A stretch of 64,000 nt of DNA from Adiantum capillus-veneris (GCA_014529385.2 CM043944.1:57667268-57731267), one strand, 5' to 3'; shown: positions 23,063 through 35,473, counted from the stretch's first letter. The notes: a model not told the origin generated them from the letters alone. Made by a program: numbers and translations.

Positions 23063-23757
23063 CCTATAATTCCATTTGGTATTTTATTTAACTATACAAA
23101 GTTAAATGAGGCACTTACTTGGATAAACTATGATAATGCTAGCTTTGAGTTTGTTTCTTAACATAAAACTATAATATAAAAACTCTTAATATAAGTTTGT
23201 GCCAAAGAATCTATGTTAAAATGAAGATTTTTTATATCAAGTACATGCTTTAAAACTTCATTCAAAGGTTTTAGAGATGGTGTCTCAAAAAAAGGAGGTG
23301 TTTAAAAACACCATTTGATGTGAATAATACAAATCATATACATTGATTATGTCAAAATAGTATCAAGTATAGACACAAAGATTACCACCAACAACTTGGC
23401 AGTTTCATAAAAATGATGGTCTTCATCGCATGTACAACAAAGTACTAACTAGAAAAAGTATGATATCTCCAAGATTGAGGGTGTTCAAAAAATACTGTTT
23501 TGTAACACTACCAAATGTAAAGAACATATTGATTATTTGCATCACTTAATAAAAGTTAACAATACCATAGAAGCATCAAACAATGAATCCAAAGAACTTG
23601 AATGAGAGAAGTCTCCTCACAATAGGATGCACTTCATTAAAAAAATAATTTAAGGATTTTTCAAGCTATCCCACAACTTTCCATCAAGTTTAAAACTTGA
23701 AAAGTACACAATGCCAAATACTTGGTAGATGCTATTTAGAATACTTAACTAGTACAC
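23063..23757. other. AT-rich spacer between satellite and phosphatase pseudogene
   Basis: No coding sequence seen. Parts resemble 22000-22350 (see that entry), so it may be intron or 3' flank of a duplicated phosphatase gene unit. Confidence 0.35.
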
Positions 23758-24412
23758 TTAAGGTGGCCTCCTTCTCTTGAGATTTTGAGTCCTTTGAGAC
23801 ATATAACATTGCATTACATAGTGAGTCTCAGGATCAGGATGGAACATTACAGAATTTCTTATGGTATAGTCTCTCTTGTCTTTAGCATACAACCATCCAC
23901 ATAACCATGGAACAATTTCATCTTTTAAAAAACTTTGAAGCAATTGAGTAGGTTGGTTCCAAAACTTTGGGAAAATCATATAAGTTTCTTCCATATTCCA
24001 CATCACTTGGTATGGACTATCATCAAATCTTATAGTGTTACCCCCATCTAAATAATCAAATAGCTTCCATATGGTCGAAAGATTTTTGTGATAGGGTCTT
24101 TTGTAACCGATCATGAAATTTGAATTTTGGCACCACCTATTATCCCTAATCATCTTGAATTTGTGACTTTGTGTAGAAAAACAAGTCTTGATTATGTGTT
24201 GAGCTTTTTGTAAACAATGGCAGCTCCAAATCCAAACCTCAAAGAACTCAAAGCAAAATCTTAAGAAATACTCTGCATCTGGACGCAACGCATACACCTC
24301 ATTGTTATCTTCTACAATGCACATGTACTTGGTCTAGGTTGGCCTTGAGTGAAGCTCAAATGTTGCAAGAAGCACACCCTCTAAATCCAAGATAAGCAGT
24401 TTTTTCTCCTGT
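23758..24412 (-). pseudogene. FCP1/NIF-like (HAD) phosphatase domain, copy 2, with in-frame stop
   Basis: On the minus strand, after a plausible 3' splice site (ATCTTTCAG near 24412), the frame reads 'RQEKKLLILDLEGVLL', TAG, then 'VYALRPDAEYFLRFCFEFF', 'EVWIWSCHCLQKAQHII', 'NTIRFDDSPYQ' and 'YMIFPKFW'. This matches the plant NLI-interacting-factor-like HAD phosphatase family: the DLxGxL nucleophile motif, the RP-x-FL-x-FCF block, and the late DDSP motif. The second acidic residue of the DxD signature is Glu. The TAG at about 24335 falls between the nucleophile motif and the RP block, inside the domain, so a spliced or truncated product would lack the catalytic motif. The C-terminus ends with 'QRTQNLKRRRPP'. 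Family members dephosphorylate Ser/Thr on proteins such as RNA polymerase II CTD; this copy is probably dead. Confidence 0.7.
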
Positions 24413-24587
24413 CTGAAAGATGTTGTAGATAATGAAACCATTGCTCTTGGTTTAAATGTGATGTTTGATGCAATATGAAAGGGAGGTCCTCTATTTTGTG
24501 ATAATCTAATAGAAAAACATTTTTTCTTAGAAGCCCTAAAATGATTAGAAAAAAGAAGTTAATATAGAGATCCTAAGTGTGTTGAAG

Positions 24588-24755
24588 ACCTTAGGGACAT
24601 AGGGTGCTAATTTGTGGTTAGACTTAGTAAGCGTTATGCAAGAACACATGCCAAACTATGACCCTATGGCCTTAGAGTCATAGGGTGTTGAGACCATAAA
24701 GTGCAAATCCCCCAAGGTCATAGAGCAAGATATGACCTTATGACCATGTAGATTG
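24588..24755. repeat. 68-bp palindromic satellite, block B (about two units)
   Basis: 'GACCCTATGGCCTTAGAGTC' followed by ATAGGGTG, with neighbours such as 'GACCTTAGGGACATAGGGTG', are satellite cores stranded between the two phosphatase copies. Confidence 0.65.
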
Positions 24756-25157
24756 TCCTTGATAACACAATGAACTCAAATTTCAAAGCAAACAAGTATA
24801 AAACCTTATTAAAAAAAGAGCATTTGGCACACAAAACTCAAAAGTTACTTATATTGAAAGACAAATTAAAAAACTATTAATCATTTACATCTTCATATAT
24901 CACATAAAGATCTTTGTAAATGACAAAATGTTACAAAACATTGATCCATCATTTCTTGATATAGGGCTATTTGAGATCATACTGAATTTTTAGATGCTTT
25001 ATATAATTCCTGGCTGCATGTACTTTGATCAGAGGCTCCTTGTATCCCAATTTTTGGGCATAATTGCTTTTGTACCTTTCAAGACTGATAACGATTTGAT
25101 ATTCTTTAAGACCCTTACTTTTTCTCGATCACGTGCTAAAAGTTTCTTGTCTTGACT

Positions 25158-26347
25158 TCAAGTGGACATTCCACTAGTGCTAGATGTTGCAACTTTCTCA
25201 TCGTGAAGAGGACGAGAAACTTCTGGTAGCCTGCCTGGGGAGTAGGTTTTTCCTAGAAAGATTAGATTTATCTCCTCACACTCTGCAACAACCTTGTGTA
25301 CATGGTTATAAAGCTCATGACCTTGAGCTATGGATGCTTGTCCATATAAATGAGACCCTATAACTGTGTGAATGTCATTAACATGATTGAGAGCTTTAAT
25401 ATATGATAGCAGCTCCCCAAGGAGGATATTATCATGCTCATCATCAACATTAAATGATGGTGGAAAAATACAATTCAATGCAGGATTCACGCATCCCTTT
25501 AATGGTTCATCATCTACAAGAAGCAATCTTCTTGCATCAAGCCCAAATTTTGATGATGCAATAGCCAACGGTTTGAAAAGTGCTTCTACTCCTGGATTAT
25601 CTAAGCGAGTGATCCTTGATTCTACGCATGGTTGACATTGGCTTTGCCCCTAGATCATAAAGAATGGAAATTTTTCTTTAGCTTCCTTTTCTAAAATCTT
25701 GATGATGTCCACAACATGCATGTCATTAGGAGTTGACCATATCCCTACATTGAAACTGCTAAGTAGAGCCTTTAAAACCTCAATGCATCCTGGACGAAGA
25801 ACAGTATGCTCATGTCCAAACTTTAAGCTCTTCATTTTCATGGACTTTTGCCAGCATCTCCTCAGGAACAATCCACACAAGCTCACTATTATAGTCAGCA
25901 TTGGTTTGTTGGTGGATGGAAGGTCCCACTCACCATGCACTTCTATTTCCAAATCCTTGGGTGCTAAAATATTTGTGTTGGATTCTCCTTCTGGCGTTGC
26001 ACATGTTCTAGAACTTGCATTTCCTTGTACTTCGATTGTAGTGCCATGCAATCAAATTCTCAAATATTTTCATTGGATTCTTCTTCTTGCCTTGCATATG
26101 TTCTGGAACTTTCACTGTCTTCTTCCATTGGATTACTCCTAAAATTTATATCCAGTCGTTGAAGCAGTTGACCTTCAAAAACTTGTAGATTCTTGTCATC
26201 TTCTTCAGAAAATCTTTGGTTGACATGGATATTGATAGAATTTTTCTCAGTAGGGTCAATGGCATGAGCATCCTCTATACTAACGATCTCGAGTAAAACT
26301 TTGTCAGCCGCAATATCTTGTTGAAGGACTGCAAGTTTAAAGAACAC
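25158..26347 (-). pseudogene. FCP1/NIF-like (HAD) phosphatase, copy 1, broken
   Basis: Read on the minus strand. The N-terminal acidic part (26347-26060) contains 'RSNPMEEDSESSRTYARQ'. It is followed in a different frame by 'ASSRTCATPEGESNTNI', a diverged tandem duplicate of the same stretch. The phosphatase domain then reads 'LTIIVSLCGLFLRR', 'RPGCIEVLKALLSSFNVGIW', TAG (25651-25653), 'GQSQCQPCVESRITRLDNPG' and 'RRLLLVDDEPLKGCVNP'. The block that should hold the nucleophile Asp has Ser. The TAG replaces the Trp that relatives carry before x-QS-x-C. A Ser/Thr-rich tail ends at 25158. Both losses argue for a pseudogene. It is a paralogue of 23758-24412. Confidence 0.75.
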
Positions 26348-26492
26348 CTAATTTTAGATTCCAAAGTATCTACATTTTGATAAATATTTTTTGACACACT
26401 CTTAGAAAAAACTAATTGCAAATAAAAGATTTACTAACTGACAACACATCTACAACAAAGTTATTTCTATGCTCCTCATTGTCTAGAGATTC

Positions 26493-26708
26493 CTAATCTT
26501 TATCAAGATACATTAGTTCTTTGTCCATTATGGTGGCATCTAGAAGTATACTTGGAGAAACATTTATTCCTTTAAGCTCTAGAACACAAGTCTCATTTTC
26601 TATTTCACTATCTTCTTCCATTGGGTGATTTCCTTGACTAAGTTTCTTATGGCCTTCAGGCCATAGGTTTCTCTTTGTAGATATCTCTATGACTTTAAGA
26701 TAATCCAA
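26493..26708 (-). pseudogene. Third partial copy of the acidic phosphatase N-terminus
   Basis: The minus-strand ORF contains 'NHPMEEDSEIENETCVLELK', clearly related to the 'NPMEEDSESSRTYA' segment 400 bases away. It therefore looks like a duplicated exon of the phosphatase pseudogene. Its start overlaps satellite sequence (the 'WPEGHKKLS' part is a satellite core), so the ORF as drawn is a hybrid. Confidence 0.45.
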
Positions 26709-28521
26709 AATATGTCTCTTTATGGCCTCAAGGCCATAGGGTTAGGATTGTTAGCAGGTCTCAACATATAAATAGACCTATGGCTTCAAAGCCATATGGT
26801 ACTTTATTTATGTGTCATCCTATGGCCCTAAGGCGATGGTTTGTCATAGGGCCACAAGATGCCCTCTATGAGCACTAGTAAGAAACCATCTATGCTTTAT
26901 GTTGGCACTCTATGGCCCGAGGGCCACAAGGTGTGCCTCTTATGCTAGTAAGAAACCCTTTATGCTATATGTTGTCACTCTATGGCCCTTGGGCCATAGG
27001 GTGCCCTCTGTGCTAGTAACAAATCTTCTATGCTCTATGTTTGCACCCTAAGGACCTAGGGCCACAAGTTACCCTCTATGATAGTAAGCAATCCTCTATG
27101 CTCTATGTTTACACCCTATGGACCTAGGGCCACAAGGTACCCTCTATGCTAGTAAGAAATCCTCTATGCTCAATATTGAAACCCTATGGCCCCAAGGCCA
27201 TAGGATGTCCTCTATGGTAGTAAGAAAAACCCTCTACGCTCTATGTTGGAACCCTATGGAGACTTGAGGGCCACAAGGTACCCTTTATAATGCTACTAAG
27301 AATCCTTGTATGCTCTAAGTTGAGAGCACCAAATGGCCCCTAAGCCACAAGGTTTTCTCTATGCTAGAAAGAAAACCTCTACGCTCTAAATTGGCAACCT
27401 ACAACCCTGGGGCCATAGGATGCATCAAATGGCTCCTAGGCCACAAGGTACCCTCTATGCTAGAAAGAACACCTATGCGCTCACATTGGCACTCTATGGC
27501 CCCAAGGCCATAGGGTGCCTCCTATGCCTAGTAAGAAACCAATGAAACTCTATATTAGCATCTAAAGACCGTAGGCCACAAGGTGCACTCTATGCTTGTA
27601 AGAAACCATCTAAACTCTATGTTGGTAACCTATGGCCCAAAGGCCATAAGGTGGCCAAGGAACCCTTTAGGAGCATTCCCCTCAAAGACCACCTTATGAA
27701 CCCATGGTGATTTAGTGGCCTAGGTGCCCTTCTTAAGACTCTTCTATTTTGGTATCATATGGCCCTAGGGAAATAAGCTATCCTCTATGCTAGGAAAAAA
27801 CCCTTTATGCTCTTTGTAGGAACCGTACGGCCCCAAGGCCATAGGGTGCTCTCTATGCTAGCAAGAAACCCTCCATGCTGTATGTTTGCACCCTATGGCA
27901 CCAAGGACACAGGGTGTCCTCCATGATAGTAAGAAACCCTCTATGCCCTATGTCTGCACCCCATTTGACTATGTTGACACCCTATGGCCCTAGGGCCGTA
28001 GGGTGATCCTCTATGTTAGGAAGAAGACCTATATGCTCTCTGTTGGCACTCTATGGTCCCAAGGGCCATGAGGTGGAAAATGTGACCTTTGAGAATATTC
28101 CTTACCACAATTGCAAAGACCACATTAGCCTAGGTGCCATCTTAGAGACTCTATATTGGCATAGGGTGCCCATTATCCTATAAAGAGACCCTCTATGTTG
28201 GCACCCTATGGCCCTAGGGCCACAAGGTGACCTCATCCTAGAAAGAGACCCTTTGTGCCCTACATTGCTACTCTTTGGCCCCATGGTCATAGGGTGCCTT
28301 CTATGCTATTAAGATACATTATATGGTCTAGGTTGCCACTCTATTGCGTAGGGCTAAAAGCTTTGCTCTACGAAGAAACCATGTATACTATATGTTGGCA
28401 GTGTATGGCCCTAGGGCTAGAAGGAAGCCCTTGGGCTATAAGATGTCCTCTATACTACTATCATATGGCCCAAGGGCCAGATGGTGGCCAAGGTGTCATG
28501 TGTGAGAGAATTCTCTACTAC
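26640..28521. repeat. 68-bp palindromic satellite, block C (about 27 units)
   Basis: The best array. Each unit is roughly 68 bases: a core CACCCTATGGCCC / TAGGGCCA(C/T)A(A/G)GGTG, 'CCTCTATGCTAGTAAGAAAC' and 'CCTCTATGCTCTATGTTG'. In many units the core is a near-perfect inverted repeat centred on CCTAGG or CCAAGG. Some units are longer (insertions near 27660 and 28080). It is interrupted at 28522 by an LTR. Confidence 0.9.
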
Positions 28522-31107
28522 TGAGGCGGTCCGGGGCGGGAAACAAGAAGAGTGGCCTCTAAGCACCCTTGTAGGCTCCCGTGTTGCTCAATTGGGTTGG
28601 GGTTGGGAAAAACAACAAACACACACACAAACCCGCAACCTAACCCTACACAAATTTGGGGCACCACCTAGTTTTGGATGCGAACTAGGACGCGTAGAGA
28701 GAGAGAGAGAGAGAGAGAGCTCGGGCTGCTTTGAAATTTATCGGCAATGATCAAGCAAACACAATTATATATGTAAGAAAGAGAGAGAAGAGGGAGGGGG
28801 TGCTTGTTGCATTAATACCTTCTTACAAATATGTCATGACCGATCAAAGTGAGATTAGTATTTGTTCAACATAGCTTGAGTAAATTTCACCACGACACAT
28901 CACAAGAAAAGCCACCCCAATCACTGTCTAAAGGCCAGGGGAGTCCTCTCCACCTTGTCGCCCTCTTACAATATGTGGGATTTATGGCTAAATTGATGAC
29001 AACACCCAGACACAAGCTATCAAGAACTAAAAATATCACCAAGACACTTACACATCATTGTTGTTCATTACTTCACGTTGGAAGAGAGACAAAGTATCCA
29101 ATCTTAGTCCAAATCCACCCTCCTTGATTCAGCAAATGTTGGGCTTACACAAGTAGGAGGAATGATAGATTTTTCACTCTCAATTGAATGATCGATCTCT
29201 CTCTTACAATGGCATAGAGTTCCCGTGCTAATCACCCCTATTACAACACATGCACAAGCATACGACAATGAGCTTCCACTCAAGAGCTAATTCTAGAGAG
29301 GTTGAGCTTGGCTTCTCAAACTATAGCATAGTGCTCTTTCTTATGGCTCTCCCTTTGTGCTAGCTACACCCTCCTTTTATAGCAATTTTGAAGGCTAGGG
29401 TTACTCCTCTAACCATGGTTGGGTTAGATTTTCAGCACTTATCTAATTTCTTTTGCTTGGAATTATCAAGAAGTTGGTGTGGATAGATGAAGAAGAGAGA
29501 GAGGAGAGAATAGGAGGTGATAGGACTTTTCATAGTAGGTTAGTGTTAGTAAATTAGTAGAGTTAGTTATTTTTATTGATTTACAAATGGAATTGGATAT
29601 TTACAATGGGAGTATCCAAGTAGTATACAAATAAGGAAGAAAAAACTCTTAATAGGTAAGAAAACATGGATTTTTTACAATGTTGATGCTCCAAGTGTCT
29701 TGAGTAGGGTCAATTTTGACGCTTGTTGACGGTCCACTAGCTTTGACGGTACGTTTTTTTCACTCTTGACCTTCCTTTGGGAGCCAAGATAATTGAATAT
29801 GAGTAATCAATCACCATGATGCTGTCTTTCAAGAGAAGAGGCTGAATTTTATGGTTTTTTGATAGATATGGGTAATATGGATGAGGAAAAATGAGACTAG
29901 GTGGTCAATTTTGGAATGGAAGTGTGTGTAGGAAACATGAGTTCACCATGGTTTCTCTTATTCTTCAAGGTTTAGAAGAAGGTGAGTAGGGGGCAGAGAG
30001 GAGTGGTGAGAGAGGTGGGGATGATGAGTGGAGAGGTGTGTGTGAAAGAGGAAAATGATAAAGTGGAAGAGGGAGTGTGGCTGCATAGCATGGGCAAAAT
30101 GGGATCCACAAATAAAATCCTAGCTCATAGCTCGTAGCTCATAAAAATATGAAAAAATTTGAGGTGAAAGTTCAGCTCACGAGCTACAACTTTTGTTTGT
30201 ATCACCTTTTCAAATTCGGGGAGCATGTGATCTTTAAAAATTCAGCAAAACCAACTGTTTTTTCCACTGCACAAGGTCCTTGTGAGGTCCTTCTTTGGAT
30301 GATTCTTTTGAATACCTCCAAGAGTGAGCTCCCCATGGTGCATGCATGCATTCCACATACCCTTGACCTTATTTGGTAGGTCTATAATTGAAGATATTGT
30401 TGAGATCATGATATAAGTGAATAGTACAACTAAGAAAATCAAATATTGAGGGGTCTAAAAAAATATGTACATGTCAAATATAAATAATATAGGTGGAAAA
30501 AATATAAAGGGGTCAAAATAAATCTCTCTCATTATAAGTCTACCATAAAAAGATGAATATTTTTGGTGTTCTAATTTATGAGAGTAAAAGAGAATAGATG
30601 TAGGAAGGAAAAATCACAATAGTGAAAAAATATACACATACATAAAACTAGTTTTTTTGGATTTTTGTTGGGATGGAGTTACACCAAAAATAAGAGAAGC
30701 TTGCATGAAATTATTTTTATATGGAATAAAGAGTATACAAAATGGTAAGAAAAAATATGGTAATGGTGAGTCAATGTACATAGCATAAATAACACACCAT
30801 AGGTAGAAATATTTAAATAAATACCAAAATAATTATAAAAATTCCTTTTATTTAAGCCCTATATACAATGAAATATTTACACACAAATGGGCCATAATAT
30901 ACTTATATGTTTTATATATTTTTTTATTTTTTTGGCTCAACTAGCCCAGTGACTAGCTAGCTGAGGGTTTTTAAGAAGATATGGGAAAAGTCCCCTAACT
31001 CACACACACCTATATACAGTGAAATGGTAGGGATAGCCACAGTGTTTGGATAATTTTGGTAGGGTGGGTTAACTCACTATGGCAATTACGGAGAGCCGAA
31101 AAACGGC
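28522..31107 (-). mobile_element. Solo-type gypsy LTR, inverted, inside the satellite
   Basis: Plus-strand TGAGGCGGTCCGG at 28522 is the inverse of the end of the LTR at 16754-19621, and about 200 bases inward also match, including the inverse of GCGTCCTAGTTC and AACTAGGTGGTGCC. The opposite end is placed at GGCTATCA (31107), where CTAC follows; CTAC also precedes 28522. That makes a 4-base direct repeat rather than the usual five, so this border is less sure. Satellite sequence flanks both sides and no element-internal sequence is attached. A minus-strand TATA box (CTATAAAAGGAGG) lies near 29375. Confidence 0.6.
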
Positions 31108-31129
31108 TATCACTACATATACAAAAACC

Positions 31130-31962
31130 ACTTTATGGCACTATGGTGTCCCAAGGGCAACAAGGTGCTAATAAAAAACCCTCTATGCTCTATGTTGGCA
31201 CCCTATGGCCTTGGGGCCATAGGGCAGCCTTTATGCTAGTAAAATTCACTCTATGCACTATGTTTACGTGTATACTTATAAGAAGACATTTATGCACTAT
31301 GCTGGCATCTTATGACCCTAGATCCATAAGATGTCGTCTATAGTAAAAGAGAAATTGTACATGGGCTATGCTGGCATCCTATGGTCCTAGTGTCATAGGG
31401 TGTCCTCTATGCTAGCAAACCCTCTATGCCTAATGCTAGCACCCTATAACCCTAGGGTCACAAGGTTTCTCTCCATGCTCTATATAGGCACCCTATGGCC
31501 CCATGTCCATAGGGTCATTCTATGCTAATAAGAGCTGCAATATGCTTTATGTTGGCACCCTATGGCCCTAGGGCCACAAGGTGCCCTCAAAGCTAATATA
31601 AACCCCTAATGTTTCATGTTTGCACCCTATGGTTCTAGTACCACAAGGTGTTGTCTATGCTAGGAAGAAACCTTGTGTGCTCTGTGTTCACACCCTATGG
31701 CCCCAGGATGCCCTATATGCTACTAAGAAACACCATATGCTCTATGTTGGAACCCTATGGCCCTAGGGCCATAGGGTGATATCATAAGAAACCATCTATT
31801 GTCTATGTTGAGACCCTATGGCCCAAGACCATTGAGTGACCTAAGTGCCCCTTTAGAGACTCTATATTTGTACCCTTTGGACATTGAGTGAATTACGTGC
31901 CTCTTAATAGACTCTATGTTAGAGCCCTATGGCACTAGGGTCATAGAGGGCTCTCTATGCTA
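31130..31962. repeat. 68-bp palindromic satellite, block D
   Basis: About twelve units. Contains the cleanest dyad in the window: 31752-31777 is a 26-base perfect palindrome (ACCCTATGGCCCT and its complement). It continues the array interrupted by the LTR at 28522-31107. Confidence 0.9.
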
Positions 31963-32147
31963 GTGTGTAGCGGAAAATAACATAGACATAGTGAGCATTT
32001 CATTAAGAATAGATTCCTAATGAGCATGCAAGAGTGCTTGGATGGAGAGAGCAACAAAAGCATAACACCTAGCTCAATAGGCATGAACAATAATTCAAAA
32101 AGAGAGAAAAAATAAGCTATTGACAACAGTTGAGGACCGAATTTACA
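31963..32147 (-). mobile_element. Possible short 3' LTR of the minus-strand gypsy element
   Basis: Plus-strand TGTGTAGCGG...GAATTTACA has TG...CA ends and is followed by a pyrimidine run (GGTCCCCCCTCC, 32155-32166) that would be the polypurine tract on the minus strand. No second copy was found near 36956, so this is tentative. Confidence 0.3.
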
Positions 32148-32792
32148 TGGAGCCGGTCCCCCCTCCAAAAGGCTTTGTATTATAGGTTTCCCCCATCAAG
32201 GGAGACATTTTACAATACAATACTTTGTGCTCCTTCAATAACTTGCTGGTGCAATGAAGATGGAAGCTTCAAGCACCAAGCTTACACTTGAAAACACAAC
32301 ATCGATTCCCTCACGGTCTCAGACCCAAGACCTCACACACCTTCGAAGATAGTGAGAGCTAGCGGGGTATGACTGTAGATCGAGAGGAAACAGAAGTATT
32401 CTTACGAGAAAGAAATATGTCTCCTTACATAATCACTCTTAATAGCTTAGCATATCTTAGTAATTAGCATGGTAGAGGAGACGAGCATGCATTGGAGCTT
32501 GGCTCTTGGTTGGATTTGCATCACAAAGTCAAGAGTTGTTGGTGTAGAACTCCCTTCTCACAAGCTTGGAGTAGATGATGAGCTTTCCATTAAAGCTTGG
32601 AGTAGATGATGAGCTTTCCATTAAATCTTGAGAAGGAGATAGTTTTCTTTACTTCACTCATGAGTTTGTGTGTGTCTGTGTGATAATGCCTTGCAAAAAT
32701 TAGTCCCCCTCTCTCTCCTTGGTCGACCCCTCTTGCTGGCCCCTCATTGGCTCATGCCAAGCTTAGCCAATAGTAAATTAGAAGCATAATTG
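32148..32792. other. Non-coding, region where integrase should be
   Basis: No integrase motif is seen on the minus strand, although the gypsy pol coming from the right would need one here. A 31-bp tandem duplication (AAGCTTGGAGTAGATGATGA at 32562 and 32593) is the only structure noted. Confidence 0.5.
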
Positions 32793-34439
32793 CTAGCCTT
32801 GTGACATGTGGCGCCTAGTGTCTAAGTCCTTTGGCACACATACTCTACCTTTGTGGAGTAAGTAGCCATCATCAATGGAAAAATTCTTCGATCGCTTAAG
32901 CTCTTCCTGAGTAGGGGTGGAGCTCTGTGTGTTGGAGTTTCTATCTACGCGTGCAGAGACATGTTGATTTGGCTGTTCAGAGACATGTGAGTGTGAGGGA
33001 TCCCTTTTTAAAACTACACTCCACACTTTAGCATATGAGTGATCTTGTGCACACTTGCCACGTAATGACTCCAAAAATCCACTCTTTAGTTCTGTGAAAG
33101 CAAGTGAATTAATCTAAGGCATCCAACTTAGTGCATCCGCTGCTACATTATATCACCCCTTGCGATATCGTAGCTTACAATCATAATCTTGAAGGATTTT
33201 TGCCCATCTAGCTTTACGGCCCTTCAAGTTTGTTTGAGTAGTAAACCATTTGATACTCTCATGGTCAAAAACTACTTCAAACTCGGTACCATATAAATAG
33301 TGTCGCCACTTTCGTAAAGCGTGAATTATGGCATAGAGATCTCTCTCATAGACATAATAATTATGTTGAGCTCTATCTAACTTTTTACTTTCAAAGGCTA
33401 TAGGTCTTCCCTCCTGGAGAAGTACCACACCAATGGCTTTATCACTAGCATTAGCCTCTACCACAAACGGCTTAAGTGGGTCGACGATTGCTAGGATGGG
33501 AGCAGTGGCTATAGCTACCTTGAGCTGTTCAAAACTGCATTTTTGGGCTTCTTCCCAAGAAAAGGTCTTACCTTTTTTTTTAAGTTGATCCGTCATAGGA
33601 ATAGTGATTTTGGCATAGTCACGGATATACTATCGATAAAATCCAGCCATGCCTAAAAATATTTGAAGCTCCTCAACCGTGTTGGGATGTGGCCATCGAA
33701 GAATGGCAGCGACCTTGTCAGTGTCCATCTTGATGCCATAATAAGAGATCACATCACTGAGGTAATGTATCTATGTTTTAAAGAAATCGCACTTGCTTTG
33801 CTTAGCATACAGCGCGTGAGCTCGTAATTGTTCAAACACTAATCGTAAGTGTTCTATGTGTTCATCTTCAGTCTTACAATAAATGAGAATATCATCAAGG
33901 AAAACCACAACAAATTTTCCAAGATAGGGACGTAAGACACTATCCATGAGTGTCATAAATGTAGCTGGAGCATTGGTTAGACCAAGAGGCATAACCAAAA
34001 ATTCAAAATGCCCGAATCGTGTTCTAAAGGCAGTTTTGGAGATATCTTGCACTAGGATACATACCTGGTGGTATCCTGAACGAAGATCTATCTTTGTATA
34101 GTATCTTGCCCCGTGGAGTTGATCAAACAACTCATCCACTCGAGGCAGAGGATACTTGTTTTTTATGGTTATCGCATTTAATCCGCGATAATCTACGTAC
34201 ATGCGCATAGTACCATCTTTCTTTTTTACCAATAGAATTGGTGATGCCCAAGGCAAAGTGCTAGGTCTAATGAAACCACGAGCGAGGTAGTCAGCCAACT
34301 GACTCGCAACCTCCTTGGCTTCTCTAGCACTCATACGATAAGGTGGTTTACTCACCGGTTTAGTGCCTGGCAAGACATCTATGCCATGTTGTACATCACG
34401 TGTAGGGGGTAAACCCGGTGGTACATCACTTGAGAACAC
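32793..34439 (-). pseudogene. pol: Ty3/gypsy RT and RNase H, integrase truncated
   Basis: On the minus strand: RT from 34439 ('[18 protein letters not shown]', '[17 protein letters not shown]', '[11 protein letters not shown]', and 'VFLDDILIY' as the YxDD-type active site), then TAG at about 33771 and TAG at about 33630 within the thumb/connection. RNase H follows at 33596-33153 ('FVVEANASDKAIGVVLLQ', 'YYVYERDLYAIIHALRKWRHYL'). The RNase H Asp in the usual T/A-D-A-S motif is Asn (AAT). After a TGA the frame gives 'IDDGYLLHKGRVCVP', the linker before integrase, and then stops; the integrase core is absent. Lineage within gypsy is not resolved. Dead element. Confidence 0.9.
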
Positions 34440-34775
34440 ATCACTATACTCCGTGAGTAAGTGAGTCAGCTTTTGCCGTGCAAAAGGAGAAAGTAAGCTA
34501 GAGTTATGATGGGATGGAGAATCTTGTAATTCTTGTAATGTTTGTTTTACAACAGTTGCACGTTACTCTATAGAATTAAAATTGAGACCACTTTGCTCGT
34601 TAGATTTGTTAACACTTTGTTTATCAATAAAATTCATTGCACTTTGCATACCATTACTAGAATTCATTGCTCTTTACATACCATTACTAGAATTCACCGC
34701 ACTTTGGTCTTGAGAATTCACAAGATTTGGAGACAAGCAGTAACACAAAAAGACTTCACCTATTAAATTTTCTTT

Positions 34776-35408
34776 CTACAAAATAGAAAGCTCAGCTGTA
34801 CATATAAGAGGTGCAGATGGTATATTTTTCTCACCAAGCACAAGCACATGTTTACCATTGGCAATAAAGGATAAGGAGTTGTGTTCATAACTAGTGTGCA
34901 ATGTGTTTCCTAAACCATGCAGCCACTCCCGTCCTAAAACTACATCAGCACGGTCCGTGTTCATAACTTGGAAGTCAAGGGTCATCGTATGATCTTGAAC
35001 AATAAGCTCAACCCATTGAACTACCGTGTCCCAGACTTCTTTATCATTCCCAGACATCTGCTCCACCACATACTTGTGAGTACAGGGAGTCTGTGTAAGC
35101 TTCAATTTCTTAACTAGCTCATAGTTCAAGAAGTTATGAGTTGCACCATCATCCACTAACATACGAACGCGTTGTCCGTTAATAGTGTCATGCATGCGAA
35201 TCAAATCATGGGGGCCAAAGGTGGGCTGCCACATTGAAGTAGGCACACAACACTTGTGCTTTTCTTCCATATGAAGAACCTCTATAGCACAATATTTAGG
35301 AGATGAATCTAATGTGAAGCGTTGCACCGTGTGCATGGCCTTTTCTTTGCCTTGCAAAAGAGGACAATCTTTCTTGTTATGTTGGTCCGAAAGACATCTA
35401 GAACACAA
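34776..35408 (-). pseudogene. Gypsy zinc knuckle and protease
   Basis: Starts with a CCHC knuckle (CSRCLSDQHNKKDC). Then comes the retropepsin-like active site 'MLVDDGATHNFLNYELVKKL' and the later 'DVVLGREWLHGLG'. The usual D-S/T-G is D-D-G here, with the catalytic Asp retained. Ends at 34776, 340 bases before the RT frame; that gap has several stops. Frame and position fit the C-terminal part of Gag-Pol following the gag ORF at 35474-36463. Confidence 0.85.
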
Positions 35409-35473
35409 ATATGTTTCTTTGCACGCTCAAAATCAGTAGTGCTGAGAGACCCACACGGAGTATCTCGTGATTG

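Noticed and set aside
26640-28521. CRISPR-like regular repeats
   Set aside because: Units are contiguous degenerate satellite monomers without unique spacers, in a plant genome context.
28255-28524. ORFs in the satellite (e.g. 89 codons)
   Set aside because: They follow the satellite monomers in phase and encode nothing recognisable.
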